From assembly GCF_005877005.1 (NCBI RefSeq), contig NZ_SSNH01000001.1, forward strand, positions 124,001-188,000: a stretch of 64,000 nt of DNA, written 5' to 3'. This DNA comes from Sinomonas susongensis (GTDB lineage: Bacteria; Actinomycetota; Actinomycetes; Actinomycetales; Micrococcaceae). The stretch's first letter is position 1. Every line of letters begins with the position of its first letter. The notes beneath the pieces are model-generated. The model was not told the origin of the DNA, did no database searches, and worked only from the letters and a program-made list of their open reading frames with translations. The translations under genes and the position numbers were made by a program. This document shows, piece by piece, positions 16,658-25,664 of this stretch.

Positions 16658-17953
16658 ATGGACACCGCTCAGATCCGTCCGCCGCTCGTGCGCGGCGAGG
16701 ACAGGTTCGTCGCGGGCGTCTGCTCCGGCCTCGCGCGGCATCTCGGGGTGCGGGTCGACGTCGTCCGGTGGGTCATGGTCCTCGCATCGCTCCTCGGAGG
16801 GGCCGGAATCGTGTTCTACGCGTGGCTGTGGATCATGGTGCCCACGACCGCCGAAGCGGCCAGGCGTGGGGCGCGCCGACCGGCGTCGCCCATAGCTCCT
16901 GCAGTGAGCCGACCTGTGATGCCGCCGACAGCGGCGGAGCCCGCTTCGCCAGCGCAGGTGCGCCGGGCGCGGCGGCTCGCAGGGCATGCGCGCGAGATGC
17001 TGCTCGGCGCCGTCCTGCTCCTCGCGGCCCTCGGGCTCGGCAGCCGCATGCTCGGCTTCGACATCCCGCTCGGGTTCATCGTCCCGCTCGCGGCGATCCT
17101 CGGCGGAGCCGCCCTCGCATGGATGCAGCTCGACGATTCGCGGCGTGAGCAGCTCGTCCGCGGGGCCGGGGCTGGCCGTTGGAACGGCGGGCTCCGCCTC
17201 GGCGCGGGGCTTGCGCTCGTGGTGGCGGGCGTCGCGCTCGCGGTCTCGGGCAGCCAGTGGAACGTCCTGGGCCTCGCCCTCGTCGCCTCGCTCGCGGTGC
17301 TCGCCGGGGTTGCGCTCGTGCTCCTCCCGTGGGGCCTCAAGTTCTGGCGCGACCTCGCAGCCGAGCGCGCGGCGCGCGTCCGCGAGGAGGAGCGGGCCGA
17401 GATCGCGGCCCATCTGCACGATTCCGTCCTCCAGACGCTCGCACTCATCCAGCGTCGGGCCGGGAGCGAAGCCGACGTGACCCGCCTCGCCCGGGCGCAG
17501 GAGCGCGAACTGCGCGAATGGCTCTACCGGGATGCGAGGAAGGGCGGGGGCACCTTCACGGATCGGCTCAGGGCCCTCGCCGCCGAGGTCGAGGACGCGC
17601 AGGGGCACCCCGTCGACGTCGTCTGCGTCGGGGACGCACCGCTCGACGGCGACCACCGCGAGCCGCGTGAGGCGCTCCTGCAGGCGGCGCGCGAAGCGAT
17701 GCTCAACGCCGCTCGGCACGGCGGCGGGCCTGTGTCGGTCTATGCCGAGGCGGGCGCGGAAGCCATCGACGTGTTCGTCAAGGACCGTGGCCCGGGCTTC
17801 GACCTGGACGAGGTGCCGAGCGATCGCCTGGGTGTGCGCGAATCGATCGTGGGGCGCATGCGACGGCATGGGGGTGAGGCGACGATCGTGTCCGGGACTG
17901 GGGGGACGGAGGTGCGCCTGCATCTGGCGGGCGTGGGAACGGAGGAACCATGA
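16658..17953 (+). CDS. PspC-domain sensor histidine kinase
   Basis: A 431-aa membrane histidine kinase of the NarL/LiaS class. Its N-terminus is a PspC domain (RGEDRFVAGVCSGLARHLGV) as sensor, followed by about four further spans. The dimerisation/phosphoacceptor helix is EERAEIAAHLHDSVLQT with the His in HLHDS (HisKA_3). The ATPase domain has the N-box EAMLNAARHG and the G1 box VKDRGPGFDLDE. Its ATG overlaps nothing upstream, but its stop overlaps the regulator start by 4 nt (ATGA). It is divergent from the LiaF-like gene over a 125-bp control region. Confidence 0.9.
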   Translation: MDTAQIRPPLVRGEDRFVAGVCSGLARHLGVRVDVVRWVMVLASLLGGAGIVFYAWLWIMVPTTAEAARRGARRPASPIAPAVSRPVMPPTAAEPASPAQVRRARRLAGHAREMLLGAVLLLAALGLGSRMLGFDIPLGFIVPLAAILGGAALAWMQLDDSRREQLVRGAGAGRWNGGLRLGAGLALVVAGVALAVSGSQWNVLGLALVASLAVLAGVALVLLPWGLKFWRDLAAERAARVREEERAEIAAHLHDSVLQTLALIQRRAGSEADVTRLARAQERELREWLYRDARKGGGTFTDRLRALAAEVEDAQGHPVDVVCVGDAPLDGDHREPREALLQAAREAMLNAARHGGGPVSVYAEAGAEAIDVFVKDRGPGFDLDEVPSDRLGVRESIVGRMRRHGGEATIVSGTGGTEVRLHLAGVGTEEP

Positions 17954-18594
17954 GCGAGCCGGTCACGGTCGTCATCGTCGACGACCACACCATTTTCCGT
18001 TCGGGGCTCAAGGCAGACCTCGACGGCCGTGTCCGCGTCGTGGGGGAGGCCGGGACGGTGGAGGACGCCGTAGCGGTCATCGACCAGCTCCGCCCGCAGG
18101 TGGTGCTTCTCGACGTCCACCTGCCCGGCGGTCTCGGCGGGGGAGGCCGCGAGGTGCTCACTCGGTCCAGCGCGCTCATCCCGCAGGTCCGCTTCCTGGC
18201 CTTGAGCGTCTCGGATGCGGCAGAGGACGTCGTGTCCGTGATCCGGGCGGGCGCCCGAGGCTACGTCACGAAGACCGCCTCGGGGCCCGAGATCACCGAC
18301 GCTGTGCTCAGGGTCGCGGAGGGCGACGCGGTCTTCTCCCCGCGCCTCGCCGGCTTCGTCCTCGACGCGTTCGGCACCTCGGCCGTGGCCGACGACGAGC
18401 TCGACAGGCTCTCGGCCCGCGAGCTCGAGGTCATGCGGCTCATCGCCCGCGGCTATTCGTACAAGGAAGTCGCGAAGGAGCTGTTCATCTCAGTCAAGAC
18501 GGTCGAGACGCATGTCTCGGCCGTGCTGCGCAAGCTCCAGCTCACGAACCGGCACGAGCTGAGCCGCTGGGCCGCGGACCGCCGCATCTGGTAG
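17950..18594 (+). CDS. LuxR/NarL-family response regulator
   Basis: A 214-aa response regulator and the obvious partner of the preceding kinase, with which it overlaps by 4 nt. The receiver has the acidic pair Asp11-Asp12 and phosphoacceptor Asp55 (VVLLDVHLPG), and the switch Lys is in GYVTKTASG. The C-terminal LuxR-type helix-turn-helix is LSARELEVMRLIARGYSYKE and ELFISVKTVETHVSAVLRKL. By analogy to LiaR/VraR it probably activates the PspC/LiaF genes across the divergent promoter; no operator could be assigned. Confidence 0.92.
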   Translation: MSEPVTVVIVDDHTIFRSGLKADLDGRVRVVGEAGTVEDAVAVIDQLRPQVVLLDVHLPGGLGGGGREVLTRSSALIPQVRFLALSVSDAAEDVVSVIRAGARGYVTKTASGPEITDAVLRVAEGDAVFSPRLAGFVLDAFGTSAVADDELDRLSARELEVMRLIARGYSYKEVAKELFISVKTVETHVSAVLRKLQLTNRHELSRWAADRRIW

Positions 18595-18651
18595 CCGATC
18601 GGAAGTCCGCGGCACGGCCCCGGTCTCTGCCCGTTCGCGATGCTCTCCGAG

Positions 18652-19857
18652 TCAGTGCGCGGTGCCGAGGAACTCCTGGATCCGGCCGACGCCCTCGGCG
18701 AGGTCGTCGTCCCCGAGCGCGTACGAGAGGCGCACGAAGCCGCTCGGGCCGAAAGCCTCGCCGGGAACGATCGCTACCTCGACCTTGTCGAGGATGAGCG
18801 CGGCCAGCTGGCCGGACGTCGTCGGGCGGACCCCCGCGATCTCCTTGCCGAGCAGCCCACGCACGTCGGGGTAGGCGTAGAAGGCGCCGTGGGGAGTGGG
18901 GCAGTTGACGCCCGGGATGGACGAGAGCCTTTCGACCATGGCCCGACGGCGGCGGTCGAACGCGACCTTCATCTCCTCGACTGCGTCGAGCGGCCCCGAG
19001 ACCGCCGCAAGGGCTGCCATCTGGGACACGTTGGAGACGTTCGACGTCGCGTGCGACTGCAGATTCGTGGCGGCCTTGATGACGTCGGCCGGCCCGATCA
19101 TCCAGCCGACGCGCCATCCCGTCATGGCGTAGGTCTTGGCCACACCGTTGAGGATGACGACCTTGTCGCCGAGGGCGGGCGCCGCCGTCGCGATCGACGT
19201 GAAGGGGACGCCGTCGTAGGTGAGGTGCTCGTAGATCTCGTCGGTGATGACCCAGAGGCCCTTGGACGCAGCCCACTCGCCGATCTCCTTGACCTGCGCG
19301 GGCTCGTAGACGGCACCCGTGGGGTTGGACGGCGAGACGAACAGGAGGACCTTGGTGCGTTCGGTGAGCGCGGCCTCGAGCTGGTCGACCGTCACGAGGT
19401 ACCCCTGCTCAGGTCCCGCGAAGACCTCGACGGGCACGCCGCCGGCAAGCCGGATGGCCTCGGGATACGTGGTCCAGTAAGGGGTGGGGAGCAGGACCTC
19501 GTCGCCGGGATCGAGGAGCGTCGCGAACGTGTTGTAGACGGCCTGCTTGCCGCCGTTCGTCACGAGGACCTGGGACGGGGAGGCCTCGTAGCCCGAATCG
19601 CGCAGCGTCTTCTCGGCGATCGCCTGCTTGAGCTCCGGGAGACCGCCAGCGGGCGAGTAGCGATGGAAGCGGGGCTGGCGCGCTGCCTCAATCGCCGCCT
19701 CGACGATGTAATCCGGAGTCGGGAAGTCAGGCTCGCCGGCACCGAATCCGATCACAGGCCTCCCGGCCGCCTTGAGCGCCTTCGCCTTCGCATCGACGGC
19801 CAAGGTCGCGGATTCGGCGATCGATCCGATGCGCTGGGACACACGGGCGGAGGTCAT
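18652..19857 (-). CDS. aspC: Class I PLP aminotransferase (aspartate type)
   Basis: A 401-aa pyridoxal-phosphate enzyme of the AspB/AspC group that interconverts aspartate and oxaloacetate or acts on related keto acids. The Schiff-base lysine is Lys241 ([15 protein letters not shown]), with SNPTGAVY (177-184), DEIYEHLTY and the carboxylate-binding Arg in GFVRLSYAL. The start with AGGAAG 5 nt upstream is at 19857; the open frame extends 20 codons further without support. It is convergent with the LuxR regulator and divergent from tRNA-Trp. TAGAGT (complement of 19929-19934) is a candidate -10. Confidence 0.88.
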   Translation of the reverse strand: MTSARVSQRIGSIAESATLAVDAKAKALKAAGRPVIGFGAGEPDFPTPDYIVEAAIEAARQPRFHRYSPAGGLPELKQAIAEKTLRDSGYEASPSQVLVTNGGKQAVYNTFATLLDPGDEVLLPTPYWTTYPEAIRLAGGVPVEVFAGPEQGYLVTVDQLEAALTERTKVLLFVSPSNPTGAVYEPAQVKEIGEWAASKGLWVITDEIYEHLTYDGVPFTSIATAAPALGDKVVILNGVAKTYAMTGWRVGWMIGPADVIKAATNLQSHATSNVSNVSQMAALAAVSGPLDAVEEMKVAFDRRRRAMVERLSSIPGVNCPTPHGAFYAYPDVRGLLGKEIAGVRPTTSGQLAALILDKVEVAIVPGEAFGPSGFVRLSYALGDDDLAEGVGRIQEFLGTAH

Positions 19858-19964
19858 GGGCTCTTCCTGACTTTCGGGGGCGTGACATGGGTCTGGATCT
19901 GGCGAGGGCGAGGGCAACCCCGCCCCTCTACTCTAGGTGGTCAGGGCTGCACTGAGGGCTCCGG

Positions 19965-19994
19965 TTCGACGCGGAACCCGAATGTGCGTAGACT
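19965..19994 (+). promoter_or_regulatory. Promoter upstream of tRNA-Trp/secE/nusG
   Basis: TTCGAC (19965-19970) and TAGACT (19989-19994) are separated by 18 bp, about 120 bp before the tRNA. A second -10-like TAAGGT at 20088-20093 lies 21 bp before the tRNA and may be the tRNA promoter itself. Both are assigned by eye. Confidence 0.4.
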
Positions 19995-20114
19995 GGACCA
20001 CCGGTATCAGAAACAACCCGCTGGTCGGCCGTGCCCCGGTACGGACGCTCCTGGGGCGGCGCGGCCAGTCGGCGTCGGATCCTTGGTAAGGTGGAGATTC
20101 GGTTTTCTGACCGA

Positions 20115-20187
20115 AGGGTAGTGGCGCAATTGGTAGCGCAGCGGTCTCCAAAACCGCAGGTTGCAGGTTCGAGTCCTGTCTGCCCTG
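20115..20187 (+). tRNA. tRNA-Trp (CCA anticodon)
   Basis: A 73-nt cloverleaf. The acceptor helix AGGGTAG (20115-20121) pairs with CTGCCCT (20180-20186) with one G-U pair and discriminator G20187. The anticodon stem GCGGT/ACCGC encloses CTCCAAA with anticodon CCA at 20148-20150, and the T loop is TTCGAGT. The 3' CCA is not encoded. Its place directly before secE-nusG is the standard actinobacterial arrangement. Confidence 0.97.
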
Positions 20188-20263
20188 CGCATGGCGTGTC
20201 CCGGTAGCCCCGGGGCGTTCCAGCACCAACGAACCGTCGGCGGGGATCCCGCGGGCATCCAGG

Positions 20264-20545
20264 ATGAGCGAGGAACAGGTGACCGAAACAGCTGCGAGCA
20301 GCTCTCAGGGCCGCCCAGCCAAGCAGACGAAGAAGCTCGGCTTCTTCGGCCGCATCGCGCTCTTCTTCCGTCAGGTTGTGGGCGAGCTCCGCAAGGTGGT
20401 CACGCCGACCCGGCAGGAGCTCCTGAACATGACGTTCGTGGTGCTGGCGTTCGTGGTGGTCATGATGGTCATCGTCTTCATTCTCGACTTCCTCCTCGGA
20501 CTCGGTGTCGGCTGGGTCTTCACAGGGTCGTCGCAGAGCCAGTAG
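20264..20545 (+). CDS. secE: Preprotein translocase subunit SecE
   Basis: A 93-aa single-span subunit of the SecYEG channel. The amphipathic cytoplasmic helix with the conserved FFRQVVGELRKVVTPTRQEL (about residues 34-53) is followed by one membrane span. The N-terminal 25 residues are a polar extension. The ATG is at 20264. It lies 76 bp after tRNA-Trp and before nusG in one transcript. Confidence 0.95.
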   Translation: MSEEQVTETAASSSQGRPAKQTKKLGFFGRIALFFRQVVGELRKVVTPTRQELLNMTFVVLAFVVVMMVIVFILDFLLGLGVGWVFTGSSQSQ

Positions 20546-20642
20546 GCGAGCGGTCTCCGCAGACCATGTCCGGATCGGAAGGGGTCCGATGGCGTGGTGT
20601 GCGGATTTGCATTTAAGTCGCAAGAGGAGAGCAGGAGACTAA

Positions 20643-21590
20643 GTGTCTGAGCACGAGAGCGAGACCGAGCGCGAGGCCCAGGCCCCCGAGGCCGCGGTCT
20701 TCAGCGACGCTGCCCCGGTGCCCGTGGCGGCGCCTTCGGCGTCCGACGTCGATCTCGCGTTCGACGACGACTCCTCGGCAGAGGAAGACGCTGCCGACTC
20801 CACGGACGACGGCGCCACCGCAGCTGAGCCCGTTGCCGAGGCTGAGCCCGTCGCCGAGGCTGAGCCGGGCGAGGGCGACGCCGGTGAGGGCGAGGCCGGT
20901 GAGGGCGAGGCTGCGCCGAGCGAGGCCGACACTGAGGCAGGTGCCGAGGAGCCGGTGGATCCGGCCGAGGCCGCGGCCAAGGCCGCCGAGGACTTCAAGG
21001 CCAAGCTCCGCCGTCAGCCCGGCGACTGGTACGTGATCCACTCCTACGCTGGCTACGAGAACCGCGTGAAGGCGAATCTCGAGACGCGTGTCCAGACTCT
21101 GGACATGGAGGATTTCATCTACGAGATCCAGGTCCCGATGGAGGAAGTCGTCGAGATCAAGAACGCGCAGCGCAAGGTCGTCAAGCGCGTCCGAATCCCC
21201 GGCTACGTCCTGGTCCGCATGGACCTCACCGACGCCTCGTGGGGCGCCGTCCGGCACACCCCGGGTGTGACCGGCTTCGTGGGCAACGCCCACAACCCGG
21301 TCCCGCTGCGGCTCGACGAGGTCTTCACGATGCTGGCTCCGGTGTTCGAGCAGGAACAGCAGGCCGAGGCGAAGGCTTCTGGCAGGGGCGGCGGGCGCCA
21401 GCCGAGCGCTCCGGTCACCGTCGACTTCGAGGTCGGCGAATCCGTCATCGTCAAGGAAGGCCCGTTCGAGACCCTTCCTGCCACGATCTCCGAGATCAAG
21501 CCCGAGTCGCAGACGCTCGTCGTGCTGGTCTCGATCTTCGAGCGCGAGACTCCCGTCACCCTCGCGTTCAACCAGGTCTCCAAGATCTGA
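20643..21590 (+). CDS. nusG: Transcription termination/antitermination protein NusG
   Basis: A 315-aa NusG, about 130 residues longer than E. coli NusG. The core NGN domain starts near residue 127 ([17 protein letters not shown]) and includes [10 protein letters not shown]; the KOW domain is [19 protein letters not shown]. The first 115 residues are an acidic, disordered extension with repeated Glu-Pro-Val-Ala-Glu-Ala and Gly-Glu-Gly units. Actinobacterial NusG proteins often have such an extension. It binds RNA polymerase and Rho. The start is a GTG; the ribosome site is within AGGAGAGCAGGAGACTAA. Confidence 0.95.
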   Translation: MSEHESETEREAQAPEAAVFSDAAPVPVAAPSASDVDLAFDDDSSAEEDAADSTDDGATAAEPVAEAEPVAEAEPGEGDAGEGEAGEGEAAPSEADTEAGAEEPVDPAEAAAKAAEDFKAKLRRQPGDWYVIHSYAGYENRVKANLETRVQTLDMEDFIYEIQVPMEEVVEIKNAQRKVVKRVRIPGYVLVRMDLTDASWGAVRHTPGVTGFVGNAHNPVPLRLDEVFTMLAPVFEQEQQAEAKASGRGGGRQPSAPVTVDFEVGESVIVKEGPFETLPATISEIKPESQTLVVLVSIFERETPVTLAFNQVSKI

Positions 21591-21722
21591 CCTAGAACTG
21601 AAGACTTCGCCCCGGGTCCGGTCGGCTTTGCCGGCCCCGGGGCGGCCGACTGTCTGGCCAGGGCAGTCACCACCTGAGCGGCGCTCCTGCTGTCCAGGAA
21701 GCAATGAAAGAGAAGGATCCTC

Positions 21723-22154
21723 ATGGCTCCCAAGAAGAAGGTCACCGGCCTCATCAAGCTGCAGATCCAGGCAGGCGCCGCCAACCCGGCCCCGCCGATC
21801 GGTCCTGCGCTCGGTCAGCACGGTGTCAACATCATGGAATTCTGCAAGGCGTACAACGCCGCGACGGAGTCCCAGCGTGGCAACGTCATCCCCGTGGAGA
21901 TCACGGTCTACGAAGACCGCTCCTTCACGTTCATCACCAAGACGCCGCCGGCCGCCGAGCTCATCAAGAAGGCTGCGGGCGTTCCCAAGGGCTCCGCGAC
22001 GCCGCACACGGTGAAGGTCGCGAAGCTCACCGACGCCCAGGTCGAGGAGATCGCCAAGACCAAGCTCGAGGACCTCAACGCGAACGACGTCGAGGCCGCG
22101 AAGAAGATCATCGCGGGTACGGCCCGTTCGATGGGTATCACCGTCGAGGGCTGA
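21723..22154 (+). CDS. rplK: Ribosomal protein L11
   Basis: A 143-aa 50S protein that binds the GTPase-associated region of 23S rRNA. It begins [18 protein letters not shown], contains the proline-rich [20 protein letters not shown], and ends MGITVEG. It is followed by a repeat-containing region in which the last few codons of this gene recur twice. Confidence 0.97.
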
Positions 22155-22350
22155 GGAACGCACGGAGGGTAGGGTCCGAGGTACGAGGAGCCTGCCTGAA
22201 GTAAGTCCCGGAAGCCCTCGAAAATGGAGCACCGTCGAGGGCTGAGGAACGCACGGAGGGTAGGGGCGGAGGCCAACACGCCTTTCGGAGCCTGCCTGAA
22301 GTAAGTCCCGGAAGCCCTCGAAAATGGAGCACCGTCGAGGGCTGAGGAAC
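22139..22350 (+). repeat. Tandem repeat between rplK and rplA carrying copies of the rplK 3' end
   Basis: A 21-bp core (CACCGTCGAGGGCTGAGGAAC) that includes the rplK stop occurs at 22139-22159, 22230-22250 and 22330-22350. The units are about 91 and 100 bp long and share further blocks: GCACGGAGGGTAGGG at the start and a segment from GGAGCCTGCCTGAAG to AAATGGAGC at the end. They differ by an unrelated 12- and 22-bp middle piece. Each unit contains a 9-bp hairpin (22213-22221 with 22235-22243; 22313-22321 with 22335-22343). The rplK-side copy is probably the original because the encoded ITVEG end is normal for L11. Confidence 0.85.
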
Positions 22351-22486
22351 CGCAACCAGGGCTGACGGCTGAGGCCAGCAACCCGAGAACCAAATACAAA
22401 GACGCACGGCGAGTCCCGCCGTCGTCCGTGGCAGGGCCGAGCGCGGCCCACTGAGACCACAACTGCACAAGGAGACAGAGAGCAGC
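22155..22486. other. 332-bp intergenic region rplK-rplA
   Basis: Holds the tandem repeat described separately up to 22350, then a GC-rich leader that ends with AAGGAGA before the rplA start. No open frame looks coding. The two repeat hairpins lie where an L1-binding leader might be sought, but no similarity to the L1 target can be shown by eye. Confidence 0.6.
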
Positions 22487-23194
22487 ATGGCAAAGCGCAG
22501 CAAAGCATACGAAGCAGCGGCGGCAAAGATCGAGGCCGGCAAGGTCTACGCGCCGGCCGAGGGAATCGCCCTCGCGAAGGAGATCAACCCTTCGAAGACG
22601 GACGCGACCGTCGAGGTGGCTTTCCGCCTCGGCGTCGACCCCCGCAAGGCGGACCAGATGGTCCGCGGCACTGTCAACCTGCCGCACGGCACCGGCAAGA
22701 CGGCCCGCGTCGTGGTCTTCGCGACGGGCGACAAGGCCGCGGCCGCTGAGGCTGCTGGCGCCGACGTCGTCGGTTCCGACGACCTCATCGAGCGCATCCA
22801 GGGCGGTTGGACTGACTTCGACGCCGCAGTGGCGACGCCGGAGCTCATGGGCAAGGTCGGCCGCCTGGGCAAGATCCTCGGCCCCCGCAACCTGATGCCG
22901 AACCCGAAGACCGGCACGGTGACCCCGGATGTCGCGAAGGCCGTCACGGACATCAAGGGCGGCAAGATCGACTTCCGTGTCGACAAGCACTCGAACCTGC
23001 ACTTCATCATCGGCAAGACCTCGTTCGATGCCCGTCAGCTGGCCGAGAACTACGCGGCCGCCCTGGAGGAAGTGCTTCGCCTCAAGCCGTCGGCTTCGAA
23101 GGGCCGCTACATCGAGAAGGCGACCGTGGCCACCACGTTCGGCCCCGGTGTGCCGGTCGACCCGAACGCGACCCGCGTCGTCCTCGAAGGCTGA
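22487..23194 (+). CDS. rplA: Ribosomal protein L1
   Basis: A 235-aa protein of the 50S L1 stalk and translational repressor of the L11-L1 unit in bacteria. The signature [19 protein letters not shown] is at about residues 126-144. The 5' region contains two copies of a hairpin repeat, unusual for the normally short rplK-rplA gap. Confidence 0.97.
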   Translation: MAKRSKAYEAAAAKIEAGKVYAPAEGIALAKEINPSKTDATVEVAFRLGVDPRKADQMVRGTVNLPHGTGKTARVVVFATGDKAAAAEAAGADVVGSDDLIERIQGGWTDFDAAVATPELMGKVGRLGKILGPRNLMPNPKTGTVTPDVAKAVTDIKGGKIDFRVDKHSNLHFIIGKTSFDARQLAENYAAALEEVLRLKPSASKGRYIEKATVATTFGPGVPVDPNATRVVLEG

Positions 23195-23216
23195 GCCTCG
23201 AATCAAGCCTGTACAG

Positions 23217-23256
23217 CGCCCCTCTCCGCGACCCGCGGCGAGGGGCGTTGTGCTTT
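23217..23256 (+). terminator. Terminator after rplA
   Basis: CGCCCCTC (23217-23224) pairs with GAGGGGCG (23240-23247), an inner CCGCG/CGCGG helix extends it, and TTGTGCTTTT follows. Confidence 0.85.
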
Positions 23257-23283
23257 TGTGGCAGGGTTTGTGAAACTTGCCCC

Positions 23284-24369
23284 ATGAGCTCCCAATATCG
23301 GGTGCAGCGTCTGCGTCTGCCCGCCTCGATCCTTGACGCGGATGCTGCGGAGTTCCGGGAGTTCTCGGATCTGACGGATGCGATCGAGCGGCAGATCTGG
23401 GGCAACGGCGACCGCTGTTCGCCCCCGGCCTTCCGGCTCGGAGTCTGGCGGGACACGCGGTACGAGCTGACGTCCCTCTTCTTCGTGCGCGACGGCGAGC
23501 GGATGGTGGGCCGTGGGTGGTGCCAGATGTCGCTCAAGGAGGACCGCGACCGCGCGATGGTCCGCGCCGAGGTCCTCGACGATTTCACCGGCCGGGGGAT
23601 TGGTCGGCTGCTCCTCGACGCCGCGACCGAGGAGGCGGCCCGCTACAGCCGCACGATCCTCAATTCGTTCACCGAGCACCCCGTGGGCTACGACGAGGAG
23701 GCGCCGGACGCCGTCGTCCCTTCCACGGGCTACGGTGCCCTGCCTGCCGATTCGCGCGCCGTGGCGTTCGCGAGCGCAGCGGGCTATGAGCTGAGCCAGG
23801 TGGAGCGCTACAGCGAGCTCGTCCTCGGCGGGTACGACGGCGGCTGGCCGGCGCTCGAAGCGGTGGCCTCTGCGGCGGCGGCCGAGTACGAGGTGCTCGT
23901 GTGGGAGGGCGTGCCGGTCGAGTACCGGGCAGAGATGGCCGTGCTCCTGGGCCGGATGTCGACGGATGTGCCCTACGGCGTGGATCGCTACGAGGCGGCG
24001 GAGTGGGACGCGGACCGCGTCGCTTCGCTCGAGGCCCAGCTCTTGGACGCCAACACGCTCCCGCTGTACGCCGTTGCAAGGCATCGCGCGAGCGGCGAGC
24101 TCGTCGCGTACACGTCACTGTGGATCAGGTCCGGCAAGGAGGACGTGGCCGACCAGGACGACACGCTCGTGGTGCCCGAGCACCGGGGGCATCGGCTCGG
24201 GATGCTCATCAAGCTGGCGAATCTGAAGGCCTACCGGGAGCGCTTCCCGACGGCTCGGAAGGTCATCACGTTCAACGCGGAGGAGAATCGGCCCATGCTC
24301 GCCATCAACGAGGCGTTGGGCTTCCGCCCCGCGGGGTACGACGGCGAGTGGTACAGGAGGCTCGCATGA
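23284..24369 (+). CDS. Tandem-GNAT acetyltransferase
   Basis: A 361-aa protein with two GNAT domains. The N-terminal one has VRAEVLDDFTGRGIGRLLLDAA near residues 97-118, and the C-terminal one has LVVPEHRGHRLGMLIKLANL (about 300-319) followed by TFNAEENRPMLAINEALGF. Similar tandem proteins acetylate small molecules or antibiotics, but the substrate here is unknown. I chose ATG at 23284, just after the rplA terminator; an upstream extension overlaps the terminator. Its stop overlaps the start of the next gene, so the two form an operon inserted between rplA and rplJ. Confidence 0.82.
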   Translation: MSSQYRVQRLRLPASILDADAAEFREFSDLTDAIERQIWGNGDRCSPPAFRLGVWRDTRYELTSLFFVRDGERMVGRGWCQMSLKEDRDRAMVRAEVLDDFTGRGIGRLLLDAATEEAARYSRTILNSFTEHPVGYDEEAPDAVVPSTGYGALPADSRAVAFASAAGYELSQVERYSELVLGGYDGGWPALEAVASAAAAEYEVLVWEGVPVEYRAEMAVLLGRMSTDVPYGVDRYEAAEWDADRVASLEAQLLDANTLPLYAVARHRASGELVAYTSLWIRSGKEDVADQDDTLVVPEHRGHRLGMLIKLANLKAYRERFPTARKVITFNAEENRPMLAINEALGFRPAGYDGEWYRRLA

Positions 24370-25613
24370 CCCCCGATCCGCGCTCGGCTGAAGCGGTCGA
24401 CCCGGCGCCTGGGCAGCAGGAGGTCCAGCAGGTGCACGGGGCCGGTGTGATCCGTGAGGTCAGGCCGAGCCTCCCCTTCCCGCCGACGTCGGCGGTGCGG
24501 ACCGAGGCCCGCGCCGTGCAGATGGCGGGCCTCGCTGTCGTCGTCAGCTTCGTCGCCGCCCTCATCGCGTTCGCAGGCCGGCGTCCCTCGCTCTCGGGGG
24601 ACCACAGCGTGGGTGATCTTGCCGGCGTCGTGGCCGGCGCTGTCGCGGTGATCGTGCTGCCGCTGGCGTACCGCCACACGTTCGACCATCCTCAGCACCA
24701 CTGGCTCACTGAGCGGCCCGCGTGGCGACGCTACCTCGGGCTGCTGGCCCTCGCCGTGGTCCACGGGGCGATCGCCTTCATGGCTGCCTGGGCGGGGTTC
24801 CGCATCTTCCAGCAGGCCTTCGGCGACCTCACGTTCGACCCCTTCGCCGGTGCCATCGAGACAGCGATCGTGGGTGGCCTGTCCGCCTACGCGACCTACC
24901 AGTCCGGCGCCCGGATGAACAGCTACCTGCTCTCCAACCTGCTTGCAACATACCTGGCCGCCGGGGTGCTCACCTCGATGGTCACGACGAAGAACCCCAA
25001 CTGGTGGGCGATCAACTTCAGTGCGCTGGGCGCGGCGAACAGCGGCGTTGCCTGGACGTTCAACGTGACGCTCGTGACGGGCGGGATCGTCATCACGATG
25101 CTCGCGGAGTACGTGACGCGTGACATCCAGGCACTCGGGGCGTACCGGGCGGACAGGCTCGCGAGCCTCCCGGAGGGTGGGAGACGACGCGGCAGGCGGG
25201 GCCACCGGGAGCCGCTCGGCGAGAGCGACGTCCGGACCGGCCCCATCTTCGTGTGCCTCGTGCTGATGGGCCTCCTGCTCGCCGGAACCGGGCTCGTGCC
25301 CGTTGACGTCTACATGCCGGCCCACAATGCGCTCGCGACGTCGATGTCGGGCGCCTTCGTGGTCCTCGTCGTCGGGCTGCCGTGGTGGCTGCCGGGCGTG
25401 AGCCGGACGTTCCAGGTGACAGGGTTCGTGATGCTCGGGGGCGCCGTGCTGGCCGTCGTCCTCTGGTACCCGCTCGGCTACTACAACATGACGGCCATGG
25501 AGATGTTCCTTGCGGGCATCGTGCTCGGCTGGCTTGTCCTGCTCATCCGGAATCTCGCCGCCGCGGTCGAGGATGCCCGACGGAGGGCCCTGACAGAGCT
25601 CCTCGGGGGTTGA
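24366..25613 (+). CDS. Polytopic membrane protein, function unknown
   Basis: A 415-aa protein with a 50-residue polar N-terminus and about ten membrane spans, including a basic central loop (RRRGRRGHREPLGESD). The ATG overlaps the stop of the tandem-GNAT gene by 4 nt, so their functions are probably linked, for example modification and transport of the same compound; this is inference. I recognise no transporter motif. It ends just before the promoter of the L10 leader. Confidence 0.75.
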   Translation: MTPDPRSAEAVDPAPGQQEVQQVHGAGVIREVRPSLPFPPTSAVRTEARAVQMAGLAVVVSFVAALIAFAGRRPSLSGDHSVGDLAGVVAGAVAVIVLPLAYRHTFDHPQHHWLTERPAWRRYLGLLALAVVHGAIAFMAAWAGFRIFQQAFGDLTFDPFAGAIETAIVGGLSAYATYQSGARMNSYLLSNLLATYLAAGVLTSMVTTKNPNWWAINFSALGAANSGVAWTFNVTLVTGGIVITMLAEYVTRDIQALGAYRADRLASLPEGGRRRGRRGHREPLGESDVRTGPIFVCLVLMGLLLAGTGLVPVDVYMPAHNALATSMSGAFVVLVVGLPWWLPGVSRTFQVTGFVMLGGAVLAVVLWYPLGYYNMTAMEMFLAGIVLGWLVLLIRNLAAAVEDARRRALTELLGG

Positions 25614-25628
25614 CGCCGGGGACGCGAT

Positions 25629-25657
25629 TTGGCGCTTTCCGCGCCGTCCCGTAGTCT
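25629..25657 (+). promoter_or_regulatory. Promoter of rplJ-rplL
   Basis: TTGGCG (25629-25634) and TAGTCT (25652-25657) with a 17-bp spacer, directly before the L10 leader. Confidence 0.7.
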
Positions 25658-25664
25658 TGAAGGA

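Noticed and set aside
22155-22486. A CRISPR array or coding gene in the rplK-rplA gap
   Set aside because: Only two repeat units of unequal length with duplicated sequence between, no short regular spacers, and no plausible open frame.
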